A stretch of DNA of 64,000 bases. It comes from Streptomyces sp. CB02400 (lineage in GTDB: Bacteria > Actinomycetota > Actinomycetes > Streptomycetales > Streptomycetaceae). Where the stretch lies: positions 62,001-126,000 of the forward strand of contig NZ_LIWB01000016.1 of assembly GCF_001905725.1 (NCBI RefSeq), written 5' to 3'. Made by a program: the position numbers and the translations under genes. The notes beneath the pieces are model-generated. The model was not told the origin of the DNA and searched no databases. It worked only from the letters and a program-made list of their open reading frames with translations. Positions within the stretch are counted from its first letter, which is position 1. Every line of letters begins with the position of its first letter. Below are positions 1 to 8,243 of this stretch, in pieces.

Positions 1-13
1 GTAAGGACCTGCC

Positions 14-1528
14 ATGACCGATCCGCATCCGGCGGCGCCCGCCCCGGTCCGCGTGACGACACACGCGCGGGCCCTGCCCCAGCCGGCGATGCTCCCCGCC
101 TACCGCGCCCTCGCCGAGCGCTTCGGGCCCGACCAGGTGTACCTCCTGGAGTCCGCCGCCGGCCCGCTGCGCGACCGCCGCTACCAGTTCGCCGGCTTCG
201 GCACCCTGCTGTCGCTGTCCGTCACCGACGGGACGGTGCGCGTCGCGGGCCGTCCCGGCCTCGTCCGGCTGCTGCTGGAACGCGCCCGGCCGCTGCTCGC
301 GCACGACGCGGCGGACACGGCGGACACGGCCGACGGGACGGGGCACGCCACCGTGCGGCTGCGCTCCTTCAAGGACCTGTGGGCGCTGCTGCGCACCGCC
401 CAGCGGATGTTCGACGCCGAGGGCTCGGCCAGCCGCTTCCGCTTCGGCTTCCTCGCCTACTTCGGCTACGACGCCGTCCGCTACGTCGAGGACCTCCCGC
501 ACCTCATCGAGGAGCGTCCCGACCTGCCCGACGTCCACCTCGTCCTGCACCAGGGCTGTGTCGTCGCCGACCTCGAGGGCGGCGGGGCCGAGCTGCTGCT
601 GCACGAGTCCGCGCACTGGGAACCCCTCGACCAGGGAGGCGTCCTCGGCCTGCTCGCGCGGGCCGGGGAGACCCATCCCGAGCCGGCCGCCGACACCTTC
701 CCCGCATCCGTCGTCACCGACGACAGCGAGCCCGACCTGTTCGCCGCCGACGTCGAACGCTGCCTGAAGCACATCGCGGCCGGCGACATCTACCAGGTGC
801 AGATCGGGCACGAGCTGACCATCCGCTCCCCGGCCCGCCCGGCCGACGTCTACCAGCGGCTGCGCCGGCGCAACGCCTCGCCGTACATGTACCTCGCGAG
901 CCTGGCGGGCCAGTGCGTCATCGGTGCGAGCCCCGAGCTGTTCGTGCGGATCGAGGACGGCACCGTCACCATGCGGCCCATCGCCGGCACGCTGCCGCGC
1001 ACCGGGGACGACGAGGCCGGCGCCCGGCGGCTGTCCTCCGACCCCAAGGAGATCGCCGAGCACACCATGCTCGTCGACCTGTGCCGCAACGACATCGGCC
1101 GGATCTGCCGCGCCGACACCCTCCAGGTGCCCGACCGGCTCACCGTCGAGCGCTACTCGCACGTGCTGCACCTGGTGTCCACCGTGCTGGGGGAGGCCGA
1201 ACCGGACAAGGACGCCTTCGACACGATCGCCGCCCTGTTCCCCGCCGGCACCATGACCGGCACCCCCCGGATCCGGGCCATGGAGATCATCGAGTCCGTC
1301 GAGCGCAGCCGCCGCGGCCTGTACGCGGGCGCCCTCGGCGTCCTCGACGTCGGCGGTTACACCAACCTCGCCCTGTGCATCCGCACCCTGTTCCACCGCG
1401 ACGGCGTGTACCGCACCCGCGCCTCCGCGGGCATCGTCGCCGACTCCGATCCCCGTGCCGAATGGCGCGAGACGCTGGCCAAGATGAGCGCCGCCCACTG
1501 GGCGGTCACCGGAAAGGAACTGCTGTGA
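14..1528 (+). CDS. Anthranilate / aminodeoxyisochorismate synthase component I (TrpE-like)
   Basis: This 504-aa chorismate-binding enzyme aminates chorismate, giving anthranilate or its precursor 2-amino-2-deoxyisochorismate. The C-terminal two thirds carries the family motifs: GDIYQVQIG near residue 260, PIAGT near 321, CRNDIGR near 358 and AGIVADSDP near 476. Alanine in PIAGT, rather than the lysine of PabB-type PIKGT, argues for the anthranilate/ADIC branch over aminodeoxychorismate synthase. The ATG has an AAGGA site just upstream. The gene overlaps its amidotransferase partner by 4 bp, so the two are probably translationally coupled. The neighbouring CoA ligase, oxidases and methyltransferase point to specialised metabolism rather than tryptophan synthesis. 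Choosing between anthranilate and ADIC needs assays. Confidence 0.93.
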   Translation: MTDPHPAAPAPVRVTTHARALPQPAMLPAYRALAERFGPDQVYLLESAAGPLRDRRYQFAGFGTLLSLSVTDGTVRVAGRPGLVRLLLERARPLLAHDAADTADTADGTGHATVRLRSFKDLWALLRTAQRMFDAEGSASRFRFGFLAYFGYDAVRYVEDLPHLIEERPDLPDVHLVLHQGCVVADLEGGGAELLLHESAHWEPLDQGGVLGLLARAGETHPEPAADTFPASVVTDDSEPDLFAADVERCLKHIAAGDIYQVQIGHELTIRSPARPADVYQRLRRRNASPYMYLASLAGQCVIGASPELFVRIEDGTVTMRPIAGTLPRTGDDEAGARRLSSDPKEIAEHTMLVDLCRNDIGRICRADTLQVPDRLTVERYSHVLHLVSTVLGEAEPDKDAFDTIAALFPAGTMTGTPRIRAMEIIESVERSRRGLYAGALGVLDVGGYTNLALCIRTLFHRDGVYRTRASAGIVADSDPRAEWRETLAKMSAAHWAVTGKELL

Positions 1529-2175
1529 CCCGGATGTTCACCGTCCGGCCCGCCTCCGGTCCGCCCCCGCGGATCCTGGTGGTCGACGCGTTCGACAGCT
1601 TCGTCGACATCCTGCGCCAGTACCTGATGTCGGCGGGCGCCGTCCCCCTCATGGTCCGCTCCAACGCGCTCACCCCGGCCGACGTGCCCGCCATGGGCCT
1701 TGACGGCATCCTCCTCGGTCCCGGCCCCGGGCACCCGGACGAGTCGGGCCACGTGGAACTCGTACGGGCCTTCGCCGGGCGTCTGCCGCTGCTCGGGGTG
1801 TGCCTGGGCCACCAGGCCGTCGGCCGCGCCTACGGCGCGAGCGTGGTGCCCGCCGAGCACCTCGTGCACGGCAAGACCAGCCGGATCCGCCACGACGGAC
1901 ACGGTCTGTTCACCGGCCTGCCCGACCGGTTCGAGGCGACCCGCTACCACTCCCTCGTCGTACCCGAGGAGAGCGTCCCGGACTGCCTGGAGGTGACCGC
2001 CCGCTCGGCGGACGACGGCTATGTGATGGGGCTGCGCCACCGCACCCTGCCCGTGGAGTCGGTCCAGTTCCACCCCGAGAGCTTCCGCACCGACCACGGC
2101 ATGGACATCATCACCAACTATCTGCGCGCCGTACACGAGTTCACCACCCGGGCGGCCACCGTCACGGCCGCCTGA
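1525..2175 (+). CDS. Glutamine amidotransferase, component II (TrpG-like)
   Basis: This 216-aa class I glutamine amidotransferase should release ammonia from glutamine for the preceding chorismate-binding subunit. The oxyanion segment LLGPGPGHP lies near residue 70, the nucleophile is Cys93 in GVCLGHQ, and the His183-Glu185 pair sits in FHPES. The GTG start overlaps the upstream stop as GTGA and is preceded by GGAAAGGA, which decides the start. Length fits a stand-alone TrpG/PabA subunit, unlike the fused phenazine (PhzE) or some Streptomyces TrpEG forms. The stop codon falls inside the first unit of a 10-bp tandem repeat. Confidence 0.93.
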   Translation: MTRMFTVRPASGPPPRILVVDAFDSFVDILRQYLMSAGAVPLMVRSNALTPADVPAMGLDGILLGPGPGHPDESGHVELVRAFAGRLPLLGVCLGHQAVGRAYGASVVPAEHLVHGKTSRIRHDGHGLFTGLPDRFEATRYHSLVVPEESVPDCLEVTARSADDGYVMGLRHRTLPVESVQFHPESFRTDHGMDIITNYLRAVHEFTTRAATVTAA

Positions 2176-2210
2176 GACCGCCTGAGACCGCCTGAGACCG
2201 CCTGAGGCCG
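2171..2210 (+). repeat. Four tandem 10-bp units (CCTGAGACCG)
   Basis: Three exact copies of CCTGAGACCG and one variant (CCTGAGGCCG) run head to tail. The amidotransferase stop codon TGA lies in the first unit. Each unit repeats an in-frame or shifted TGA, and the last unit can pair with TCAGG just downstream. It may be slippage-derived. Confidence 0.85.
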
Positions 2211-2318
2211 CTTCAGGCCACCGGCCACGGACCGCACGCGCAAAGATGCGCCGCCGGGCCGGCGGGCGTCAGGATTCCCGGTGTCACCAGCCGCCGGGCG
2301 TACATGGGGGAGACACAC

Positions 2319-3629
2319 GTGGACTACTGGAACAGCACAGCGGAGACCATGCCGCGCGAACGGCTGGAGTCCTGGCGGTGGCGGCGCCTCAGCCGCGCCC
2401 TCGACCACGCCCGGCGTTCCTCACCGTTCTGGAACGCCCGCATACCCGAGGGCATCACCTCGCTCGCCGACTACACCGCCCGGATGCCGCTGCTGTACAA
2501 GGCGGACCTGCTCGCCGCCGAGGAGCAGGCACCGCCGTACGGCACCTGGCCCTCGCTCGACCCGTCGCTGGGCGTGCGCCACCACCAGACGAGCGGCACC
2601 AGCGGCAACCCGCCGGTGCGCACCTTCGACACCGAACGCGACTGGGTGTGGTGCGTGGACACCTTCTGCACCGCCCTGTACGCCAACGGGGTGCGCCCGC
2701 ACCACAAGGGCATGGTGTGCTTCGGCTACGGCCTGCTCGCCGGCTTCTGGGGCATGCACTACGCGCTGGAGCGCATGGGCTGCACCGTCTTCCCCTCCGG
2801 CGGCCTCGACTCCCGCACCCGCGTCCGCCTGCTGGTGGAGCAGCGGATCGAGGTCCTCGGCCTGACCCCCAGCTACGCCATGCGGCTGATCGAGACGGCC
2901 CGCGAGATGGGCGTCGACCTCGCCCGCGAGGCGAACGTACGGATCATCCTCGCCGGGGCCGAGCCGCGCTCCGACTTCACCACCCGCACCATCGAGGAGG
3001 CCTTCGGCGCCCGCGTCTTCAATGCGGCCGGCACCACCGAGTTCGGCGGCGTCTTCATGTTCGAGTGCCCCTCGCGGCGCAACGCCTGCCACATCAACGA
3101 GCAGTCCTGCTACGACGAGGTGCTCCACCCCGACACCAAGCAGCCCGTCGGCTACGGCGAGGAGGGCGTCCGCGTCACCACGGGACTCTCCCGCGAGGGC
3201 GTCCAGCTCTTCCGCCACTGGACCGAGGACATCGTCGTCAGACGCCCGCACACCGAGTGCGGCTGCGGCCGCACCTGGGACTTCTACGACGGCGGCATCC
3301 TGCGGCGCGTCGACGACATGCGCAAGATCCGCGGGGTGTCCGTCACCCCGGTGATGATCGAGGACGTCGTCCGCTCCTTCGACGAGGTCAACGAGTTCCA
3401 GTCGTCCATCCGCACCGTACGCGGGCTCGACACCGTCCACGTCAGGGTCGACGCGGGCGAACTCGCCGGCCCGGCCGCCGACGCGCTGTGCGGCCGTATC
3501 GCGGAGGAGTTCAAGCGCGAGATCGGCATCCGTCCCGTGGTGGAGCTCGCCCCCGCCGGCAGCCTGCCCCGATCACAATGGAAGGCGGCACGACTCCATG
3601 ACGAACGCGTCCTCACCCCTCACGGCTGA
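2319..3629 (+). CDS. PaaK-like aryl/acyl-CoA ligase (AMP-forming)
   Basis: A 436-aa member of the phenylacetate-CoA ligase branch of adenylate-forming enzymes. Visible motifs are the phosphate-binding loop QTSGTSGNPP near residue 95, the PSYAMRL and ILAGAEPRSD stretches mid-protein, NAAGTTEFGG (the A5-like motif) near residue 235, and a C-terminal domain with RKIRGVSVTP. It presumably activates an aromatic acid with ATP and CoA. The synthase pair upstream makes an anthranilate-type acid the obvious candidate substrate, which is inference. GTG at 2319 is chosen because GGGGGAG precedes it with good spacing; an in-frame ATG at 2304 lacks a ribosome site. The 3' end overlaps the next gene by 32 bp. 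Confidence 0.85.
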   Translation: MDYWNSTAETMPRERLESWRWRRLSRALDHARRSSPFWNARIPEGITSLADYTARMPLLYKADLLAAEEQAPPYGTWPSLDPSLGVRHHQTSGTSGNPPVRTFDTERDWVWCVDTFCTALYANGVRPHHKGMVCFGYGLLAGFWGMHYALERMGCTVFPSGGLDSRTRVRLLVEQRIEVLGLTPSYAMRLIETAREMGVDLAREANVRIILAGAEPRSDFTTRTIEEAFGARVFNAAGTTEFGGVFMFECPSRRNACHINEQSCYDEVLHPDTKQPVGYGEEGVRVTTGLSREGVQLFRHWTEDIVVRRPHTECGCGRTWDFYDGGILRRVDDMRKIRGVSVTPVMIEDVVRSFDEVNEFQSSIRTVRGLDTVHVRVDAGELAGPAADALCGRIAEEFKREIGIRPVVELAPAGSLPRSQWKAARLHDERVLTPHG

Positions 3630-3807
3630 GCAGGAGCTCCACCTCATCGAGAGCTACCGCACCCTGACCCACCTCGCGGACACCGTCCAGGTGCCCGCGG
3701 TACTCGCCTCGGTACGGACCTGCCTGGCCGAACTGCGCCTGGCCCTCGACGGCCAGGCGATCGACTTCGACTACTACCGCGAGCCCACCCGCGTCCTCGT
3801 GGCCTGA
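3598..3807 (+). CDS. Small protein of unknown function, overlapping the ligase gene
   Basis: A 69-aa, probably helical protein I do not recognise. It starts inside the last 11 codons of the CoA-ligase gene in another frame, with GGAAGG upstream. Codon use is typical of the neighbours (third positions nearly all G/C), which supports a real gene. The tight overlap suggests a helper or subunit of the ligase or of the anthranilate pathway. It is too short for an acyl carrier protein and has no DSL phosphopantetheine motif. It could also be a leftover of a longer gene cut by the adjacent IS remnant. Confidence 0.6.
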   Translation: MTNASSPLTAEQELHLIESYRTLTHLADTVQVPAVLASVRTCLAELRLALDGQAIDFDYYREPTRVLVA

Positions 3808-3877
3808 CGGCCGCGAGTCGGCCGCTCCCGCGCGACGGCGAAGCTCCTGACGGACGGGTTCACGACCAGGATCACCC

Positions 3878-4172
3878 GTGCCGGGCCAGGAGCTTCGCGT
3901 GCTTGTCCACCCGTCGTCCATCGACCCGTCCGGTCGGACCCTGCGGTGTCCGGCCCGGCAGTTCGCCTCCCGGCCACGGGAGACCGGTACGCGGTGGCGC
4001 CGGCTGACGACGGGACGTCGGGCTCGCCGCCGGGTCCGGTACCGGGACCGCGACCGGGTACCGCCGCATACGCGAGGCCATCGACGTCCTGGCCGCCCTC
4101 GCCCCCGTTCTGTCCGAGGCGATGAAGACGGTCCGCAAGAAGATGTTCGTCATCCTGGACGGCACCCTGCTG
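3878..4172 (+). pseudogene. Decayed IS5-group DDE transposase fragment
   Basis: The first part reads LRVLVHPSSID then TRWRRLTTGR, the usual N-terminus of a common Streptomyces IS5-like transposase. The frame is then lost. About 30 bp on, a second frame resumes with YRRIREAIDVLAALAP and KMFVILDGTLL, the next conserved blocks of the same protein. The middle (the LAHLRxGxTYAxLA region) and everything after the first catalytic Asp block are missing. It is a frameshifted, internally deleted and truncated remnant. It marks an old insertion between the ligase operon and the peptidase fragment. Confidence 0.8.
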
Positions 4173-4221
4173 CGCGCTGCGGTCTCTCCCGCTCGGACGG
4201 CCGGGGGATCCCGGAAGGCGC

Positions 4222-4870
4222 TCAGGCGAGGGGCAGGTCCAGGTGGCTTGCCCGGCCGTCCCCCGAGGTGACGGTGGTGACGGTGCCGGGTTGGTTGGCG
4301 TCGTCGTGGAAGGGGTCGGCGGTGTCGACGACGAGCATCAGGCGCCACCCGGCGGGCAGGAAGGAGTCCGTCGCCCGGAGGTCGAACTCGGCGGTGACGG
4401 GGGTGCCGGCCTGCCCCTTGTGGCAGGTGTACGGGGCGTGGCTGAGGATGTAGCCGCCGCCGAGAGGGTCGATGGCGAACAGGTAGGCCATGACCGTGGC
4501 CTTGTCGGCGTCGGAGGCCAGGTTCGGGCGCAGCCGGAGTGCGCCGCGCAGCCGCATGCCGTCCAAGCCTGCCGGGCCGGTGGTCCAGATGCCCGCGTTC
4601 TGCTGGGCGGTGCCCTGGTCGAAGTGGTTGGTGAGGTACCGCTTGGGCAGAACGTACCGCTCCAGCAGTCCGCTGAGGATGACGGCGTCCGCCACCCTCG
4701 CCGGAGTGCTGGGCCCGGCCTGGAGCGGCAGGCCCCACGCGGAGGGCCGGTCGGTGGTCAGCGGGCCGCGCCTGCTGCCGGGCTGCGGTGCGCCCAGGTG
4801 GAGCCGCTGGGGTTCTCCGGCGAACTCCTCCCAGTCGGCGTAGGCGTGCCGTGCACGGGTGTGCATGACC
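4222..4870 (-). pseudogene. C-terminal remnant of a CocE/NonD (X-Pro dipeptidyl-peptidase-like) hydrolase
   Basis: The minus-strand frame ends with about 150 residues matching the beta-sandwich C-terminal domain of CocE/PepX-type serine hydrolases: AGIWTTGPAGLDGMRLRG, then ATVMAYLFAIDPLGGG, then LPAGWRLMLVVDTADP. The alpha/beta-hydrolase catalytic domain that should precede it is absent. The upstream reading frame (to about 5178) has no recognisable similarity. It is a 5'-truncated gene beside the IS remnant and probably not functional. Confidence 0.75.
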
Positions 4871-5145
4871 TCGCTGGTGATCTGCGGCTCGTCCTCGATG
4901 CCGTTCTGCTCCTCCTTGAGGACTTCAGCGCGCCGATGGAGGCCAGATGGCGGGTGCCGTTCTCGTAGAAGGCCGCGCCCATGTCGCCCTTCCGGACGGA
5001 CGCGGACGAGCAGGTCGCGGAGTTCTCGAGGAAGGAAGCCCACGGACCGGGTGCTCTCGCGGGAACTGGTGCACCGGACACGGCCGGCACTGGCTCCTGG
5101 TGAACCGAGCCATGATCGAACCGAGGGCGGACGACCATCACGCGG
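4871..5145. other. No gene recognised (degenerate spacer)
   Basis: The open frames here overlap one another on both strands and none shows a ribosome site or family motif. It probably represents decayed sequence upstream of the hydrolase fragment. Confidence 0.4.
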
Positions 5146-5175
5146 AAGGGGCGCCCCCACCCGGGGGCGCCCCTT
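5146..5175 (-). terminator. Hairpin terminator downstream of the solute-binding-like gene
   Basis: A perfect 13-bp stem (AAGGGGCGCCCCC against its complement) with a 4-nt loop lies 16 bp past the stop of the minus-strand gene at 5191. The transcript would run into a short T-tract-like end. It closes the epoxide hydrolase operon. Confidence 0.8.
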
Positions 5176-5190
5176 CAAGCGTGTCCGGTG

Positions 5191-6594
5191 TCAGCCGTTG
5201 CTGCCGCGCACCGCGTTCTCCAGCTGCGCGCCCGTGTAGGCCTCGGCGCCGGTGAAGTACTCCACCCGCAGGCTCTCGGGGCTGCGCACGCCGTTGTCGA
5301 CGCGGTCGCGCTCGTAGGCGTCGAGCAGCTCCTGCGCCTCCGCGGTCGCCTCGGCGAACCGGGACGCCGGGTCCGCGCCCTGCAGCAGGACGTCGCCCAT
5401 CGCGCGGGTCATCACGTCCTGCGCGCCGGCGAAGTCGCCGAACAGCGCGCCCCGGCACGGCGGCACGCCCTCGCCCTCGGTGTAGCTGCCGAGCTGGGCG
5501 CTGGCCAGCCGGTGGTAGGGGTTCGCCTCGAACCAGCCCTCGTCCTCCAGCAGCCGGTACGAGGAGCGGGTCACCGGCACGAAGCTGCTCGCGATGTGGC
5601 GGTCCGCCGCGTTGCGCGGGTTGTTGAGGAACTGCATGAACGCCAGCGCGCCGTCCTGTGTCACCTCGTCGAGACCGGCGGTCAGCCACAGCGAGGTGCC
5701 GGCGATGATGTTCCCGCCGTACGGCTCGCCCGCCCGGCCGGGGAAGCGGCCGACCGTCATGCCGAACCCGGCGTGCTCGGCCGCCTGGGCCATGTAGTTG
5801 AGGTCGTTGGACGAGGTGATGCGCAGCGCCACGTCCTGGTCGGCGAAGGCCTTGAGGTTGCCCTCCCAGTCCGGGATCTTGCCGGTGTACAGGTAGTGGC
5901 CCTCCTGGTGCAGCCGCTGCCAGTACTCGACGAAGGTGAGCATCTCCTTGGACGACAGGTCCAGGCGGGAGGCCCGACCCGAGCGGCCGTTGTCGTGGTC
6001 GGCCAGGTGCCCGCCCTGGACGGCGAGCGCCTGCTGGAAGAAGAGGCCGTGGTTGGCCCAGGTCACCGCGTGGCTCGGGCCGTCCGGGAGCGCGGCGACC
6101 GCCTGGCAGGCCGCCTCCAGCTCCTCCCAGGTGGTGGGCAGGTGTTCGACACCGGCGGCGCGCAGCAGGTCCTGGTTGCCGTAGATCAGCATCGCCGTCA
6201 CCACGGCGGGCATCGAGACCAGGTCGCCGTCGCGGGAGTAGTGCTCGCGCACGGCCGGCAGGAGGTCGTCGACGACGACCGGCTCGCCGAGGATCTCGGT
6301 GCGGCCGGCGATCGCCTGCTGCACCGAGGTGAACAGCGGCTCGCCGTCCTTCGTCCTCATGTCGTACGCGGCCTGGGTGACGGCGAAGTAGAACTCGCCG
6401 ATCGCCGGCGGGCGGCCCGCCTCGGCCGCCTCGGCGATCTCCTTCGACAGGTTGCGGAAGTCCCGGCCCTCGATGTTGATCCGGTACTCGGGGTGGGCCT
6501 TCTCGAACTCGGCGCCCAGCCGGTGCAGCCGGTCCATGTAGCCGGGGAAGGTCAGGTCGCCCAGCCAGACGTCGATCACGGTCGGGGTGGTCAT
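5191..6594 (-). CDS. Family 1 extracellular solute-binding-like protein without signal peptide
   Basis: A 467-aa protein with the periplasmic-binding-protein family 1 fold used by sugar ABC importers. The pattern includes an N-terminal strand with GLxFPGYMDRL-like helix, YGNQDLLRAAG near residue 138, TTWEELEAACQAV, and a C-terminal FLNNPRNAADRHI segment. It starts directly with MTTPTVIDVWLG and has no hydrophobic leader, twin-arginine motif or lipobox cysteine, so as read it is cytoplasmic. No ABC permease or ATPase lies nearby. It is 34 bp downstream of the epoxide hydrolase on the same strand, so the two likely share a transcript. It could be an intracellular ligand-sequestering or shuttle protein, which is inference. 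Confidence 0.85.
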   Translation of the reverse strand: MTTPTVIDVWLGDLTFPGYMDRLHRLGAEFEKAHPEYRINIEGRDFRNLSKEIAEAAEAGRPPAIGEFYFAVTQAAYDMRTKDGEPLFTSVQQAIAGRTEILGEPVVVDDLLPAVREHYSRDGDLVSMPAVVTAMLIYGNQDLLRAAGVEHLPTTWEELEAACQAVAALPDGPSHAVTWANHGLFFQQALAVQGGHLADHDNGRSGRASRLDLSSKEMLTFVEYWQRLHQEGHYLYTGKIPDWEGNLKAFADQDVALRITSSNDLNYMAQAAEHAGFGMTVGRFPGRAGEPYGGNIIAGTSLWLTAGLDEVTQDGALAFMQFLNNPRNAADRHIASSFVPVTRSSYRLLEDEGWFEANPYHRLASAQLGSYTEGEGVPPCRGALFGDFAGAQDVMTRAMGDVLLQGADPASRFAEATAEAQELLDAYERDRVDNGVRSPESLRVEYFTGAEAYTGAQLENAVRGSNG

Positions 6595-6628
6595 GTACGG
6601 CCTCTTCTCTGTCTGAACGGGTGTCGGC

Positions 6629-7813
6629 TCAGGCGGCGGCGGTGGCGGTGGCGGTGGCGGACGTGAGGGAGCGGGCGAAGGCGCGGATGTCGCCGGTCAG
6701 TTCGGCCGGCTGTTCCATCGCGGCGAAGTGCCCGCCGTGTTCGAACTCGGTCCAGTGCGTGAGGTTGGGCAGGTCGCGCTCGGCGAGGCTCCGGATGGGC
6801 ACGAAGATGTCGTCGGGGAAGACGGCGACGCCCACCGGCACCGTCAGCGGCGGCGGAACCGCGCCCGAGGCGGCGGCCCGTACTCCCTCGGCGCCCTCGA
6901 AGTAGAACTGGGCCGACGAACCGGCCGTGGCCGTCAGCCAGTAGATCGACACGACGGTCAGCAGCAGGTCGCGGTCGACAGCCTCCTCGGGCCGCTGCTC
7001 GGCCGAGGTCCAGTCCAGGAACCTCTCCACGATCCAGGCCAACTGGCCCACCGGCGAGTCGGTCAGCGCGTAGGCCAGCGTCTGCGGGCGGGTCTGCTGG
7101 ACCTTCATGTAGCCCGACAGCTCCGCGTCGAAGCGGGCCAGCTTGCCCAGGCGGGCCTGGTCGGCCGGGCCGAGCCCGGCGAGCTCGGCCGGATCGCCCG
7201 AGGGGAAGGTCATCAGCATGTTCACGTGAACGCCGATGACGTGCTCGGGATCGATCCGCCCGAGCTCCAGGGAGATCACCGCGCCGGCGTCACCGCCCTG
7301 CGCCAGGTACCGGTCGTACCCCAGACGCTCCATCAGCGTGGCCCAGGCACGGGCGATACGGCCCGTGTCCCAGCCCTTCTCCGGCAGCGGGCGGGAGAAA
7401 CCGTAGCCCGGGATCGACGGGATGACCAGGTGGAACGCCTGCGCCGGGTCGCCGCCGTGGGACCTCGGGTCGGACAGCGGGCCGATCACGTCGAGGAACT
7501 CGGCGACGGAACCCGGCCAGCCGTGCGTGAGCAGCAGCGGCGTCGCGTCCGGCTCGGGCGAGGTGATGTGCAGGAAGTGCACGGGGGCGCCGTCGATCTC
7601 GGTGACGAACTGCGGGTGCGCGTTCAGGCGGGCCTCGGCCGCCCGCCAGTCGAACGACGTGCGCCAGTACTCGGCGAGCTCCTTCAGATAACCGAGCGGC
7701 ACCCCGCGGCTCCAGCCGACACCGGGCAGTTCGTCGGGCCAGCGGGTCGCCTCCAGCCGTCGGTGCAGGTCGTCGAGCTGGTCCTGCGGGATGTCGATAC
7801 GGAAGGGATGCAT
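6629..7813 (-). CDS. Epoxide hydrolase (EHN-type alpha/beta hydrolase)
   Basis: A 394-aa enzyme opening an epoxide to a diol. The N-terminal EHN domain (FRIDIPQDQLDDLHRRL) is followed by the alpha/beta-hydrolase core with oxyanion motif HGWP at residues 97-100, nucleophile Asp175 in QGGDAGAVI, and the catalytic His in HGGHFAAMEQP near residue 366. Length is typical of this class. The ATG at 7813 is chosen because the conserved domain begins at once and GGAG lies 7 nt upstream. Enediyne clusters such as those for C-1027 and neocarzinostatin carry EHN-type hydrolases, which matters given the apoprotein gene at 16547. General detoxification is the alternative. Confidence 0.92.
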   Translation of the reverse strand: MHPFRIDIPQDQLDDLHRRLEATRWPDELPGVGWSRGVPLGYLKELAEYWRTSFDWRAAEARLNAHPQFVTEIDGAPVHFLHITSPEPDATPLLLTHGWPGSVAEFLDVIGPLSDPRSHGGDPAQAFHLVIPSIPGYGFSRPLPEKGWDTGRIARAWATLMERLGYDRYLAQGGDAGAVISLELGRIDPEHVIGVHVNMLMTFPSGDPAELAGLGPADQARLGKLARFDAELSGYMKVQQTRPQTLAYALTDSPVGQLAWIVERFLDWTSAEQRPEEAVDRDLLLTVVSIYWLTATAGSSAQFYFEGAEGVRAAASGAVPPPLTVPVGVAVFPDDIFVPIRSLAERDLPNLTHWTEFEHGGHFAAMEQPAELTGDIRAFARSLTSATATATAAA

Positions 7814-8243
7814 GAAGCGCTCCGAGGAGAGTCGGTCCGCGCGTGAAGGCCGCGGCTCACTGAAGGAGGTCACAGGGCTCGCCCGGCGGGACGGATCCCG
7901 AAACACGTGCGTCCAGCCGTATCGTGCGCCGCCGCGGAACGGCCCCGCATCTTGTCGATTGCTCCGTGGTCCCCGGCCTTCCGCGGGCGCTGTCGGCACG
8001 TCCCGGCGGCCCCCGGGCGACCCGCCGGCGGCGTCCGTCCCGCAAGCGGGGCCCGGCGGCCCCGCGACCCTCGCAAGGAGGGCAGTCCAGAAGATGCGGC
8101 GGCGCGGGCGGCGCTGGCAGCATCCCCACGACCGGCCCTTTCGTCGCAGGTCAGCGCGCAGGCCAGCGCGCAAGTCAGCGCGCCGGTCACGCAGGGAGCC
8201 GGGTGATGCCGGTGACGCCGCACCGATGCAGGAAGGACGCCCC
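7814..8243. other. Divergent promoter region
   Basis: This 430-bp gap separates the minus-strand hydrolase operon from the plus-strand methyltransferase operon and must hold both promoters. I see no clear -35/-10 pair. It contains the 12-bp tandem repeat at 8149-8184 near the methyltransferase start. Confidence 0.5.
8149..8184 (+). repeat. Three tandem 12-bp units (GGTCAGCGCGCA type)
   Basis: The units GGTCAGCGCGCA, GGCCAGCGCGCA and AGTCAGCGCGCC are adjacent, each sharing CAGCGCGC. They lie about 60-95 bp upstream of the methyltransferase GTG start, where a repeated activator or repressor site could sit. Confidence 0.7.
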
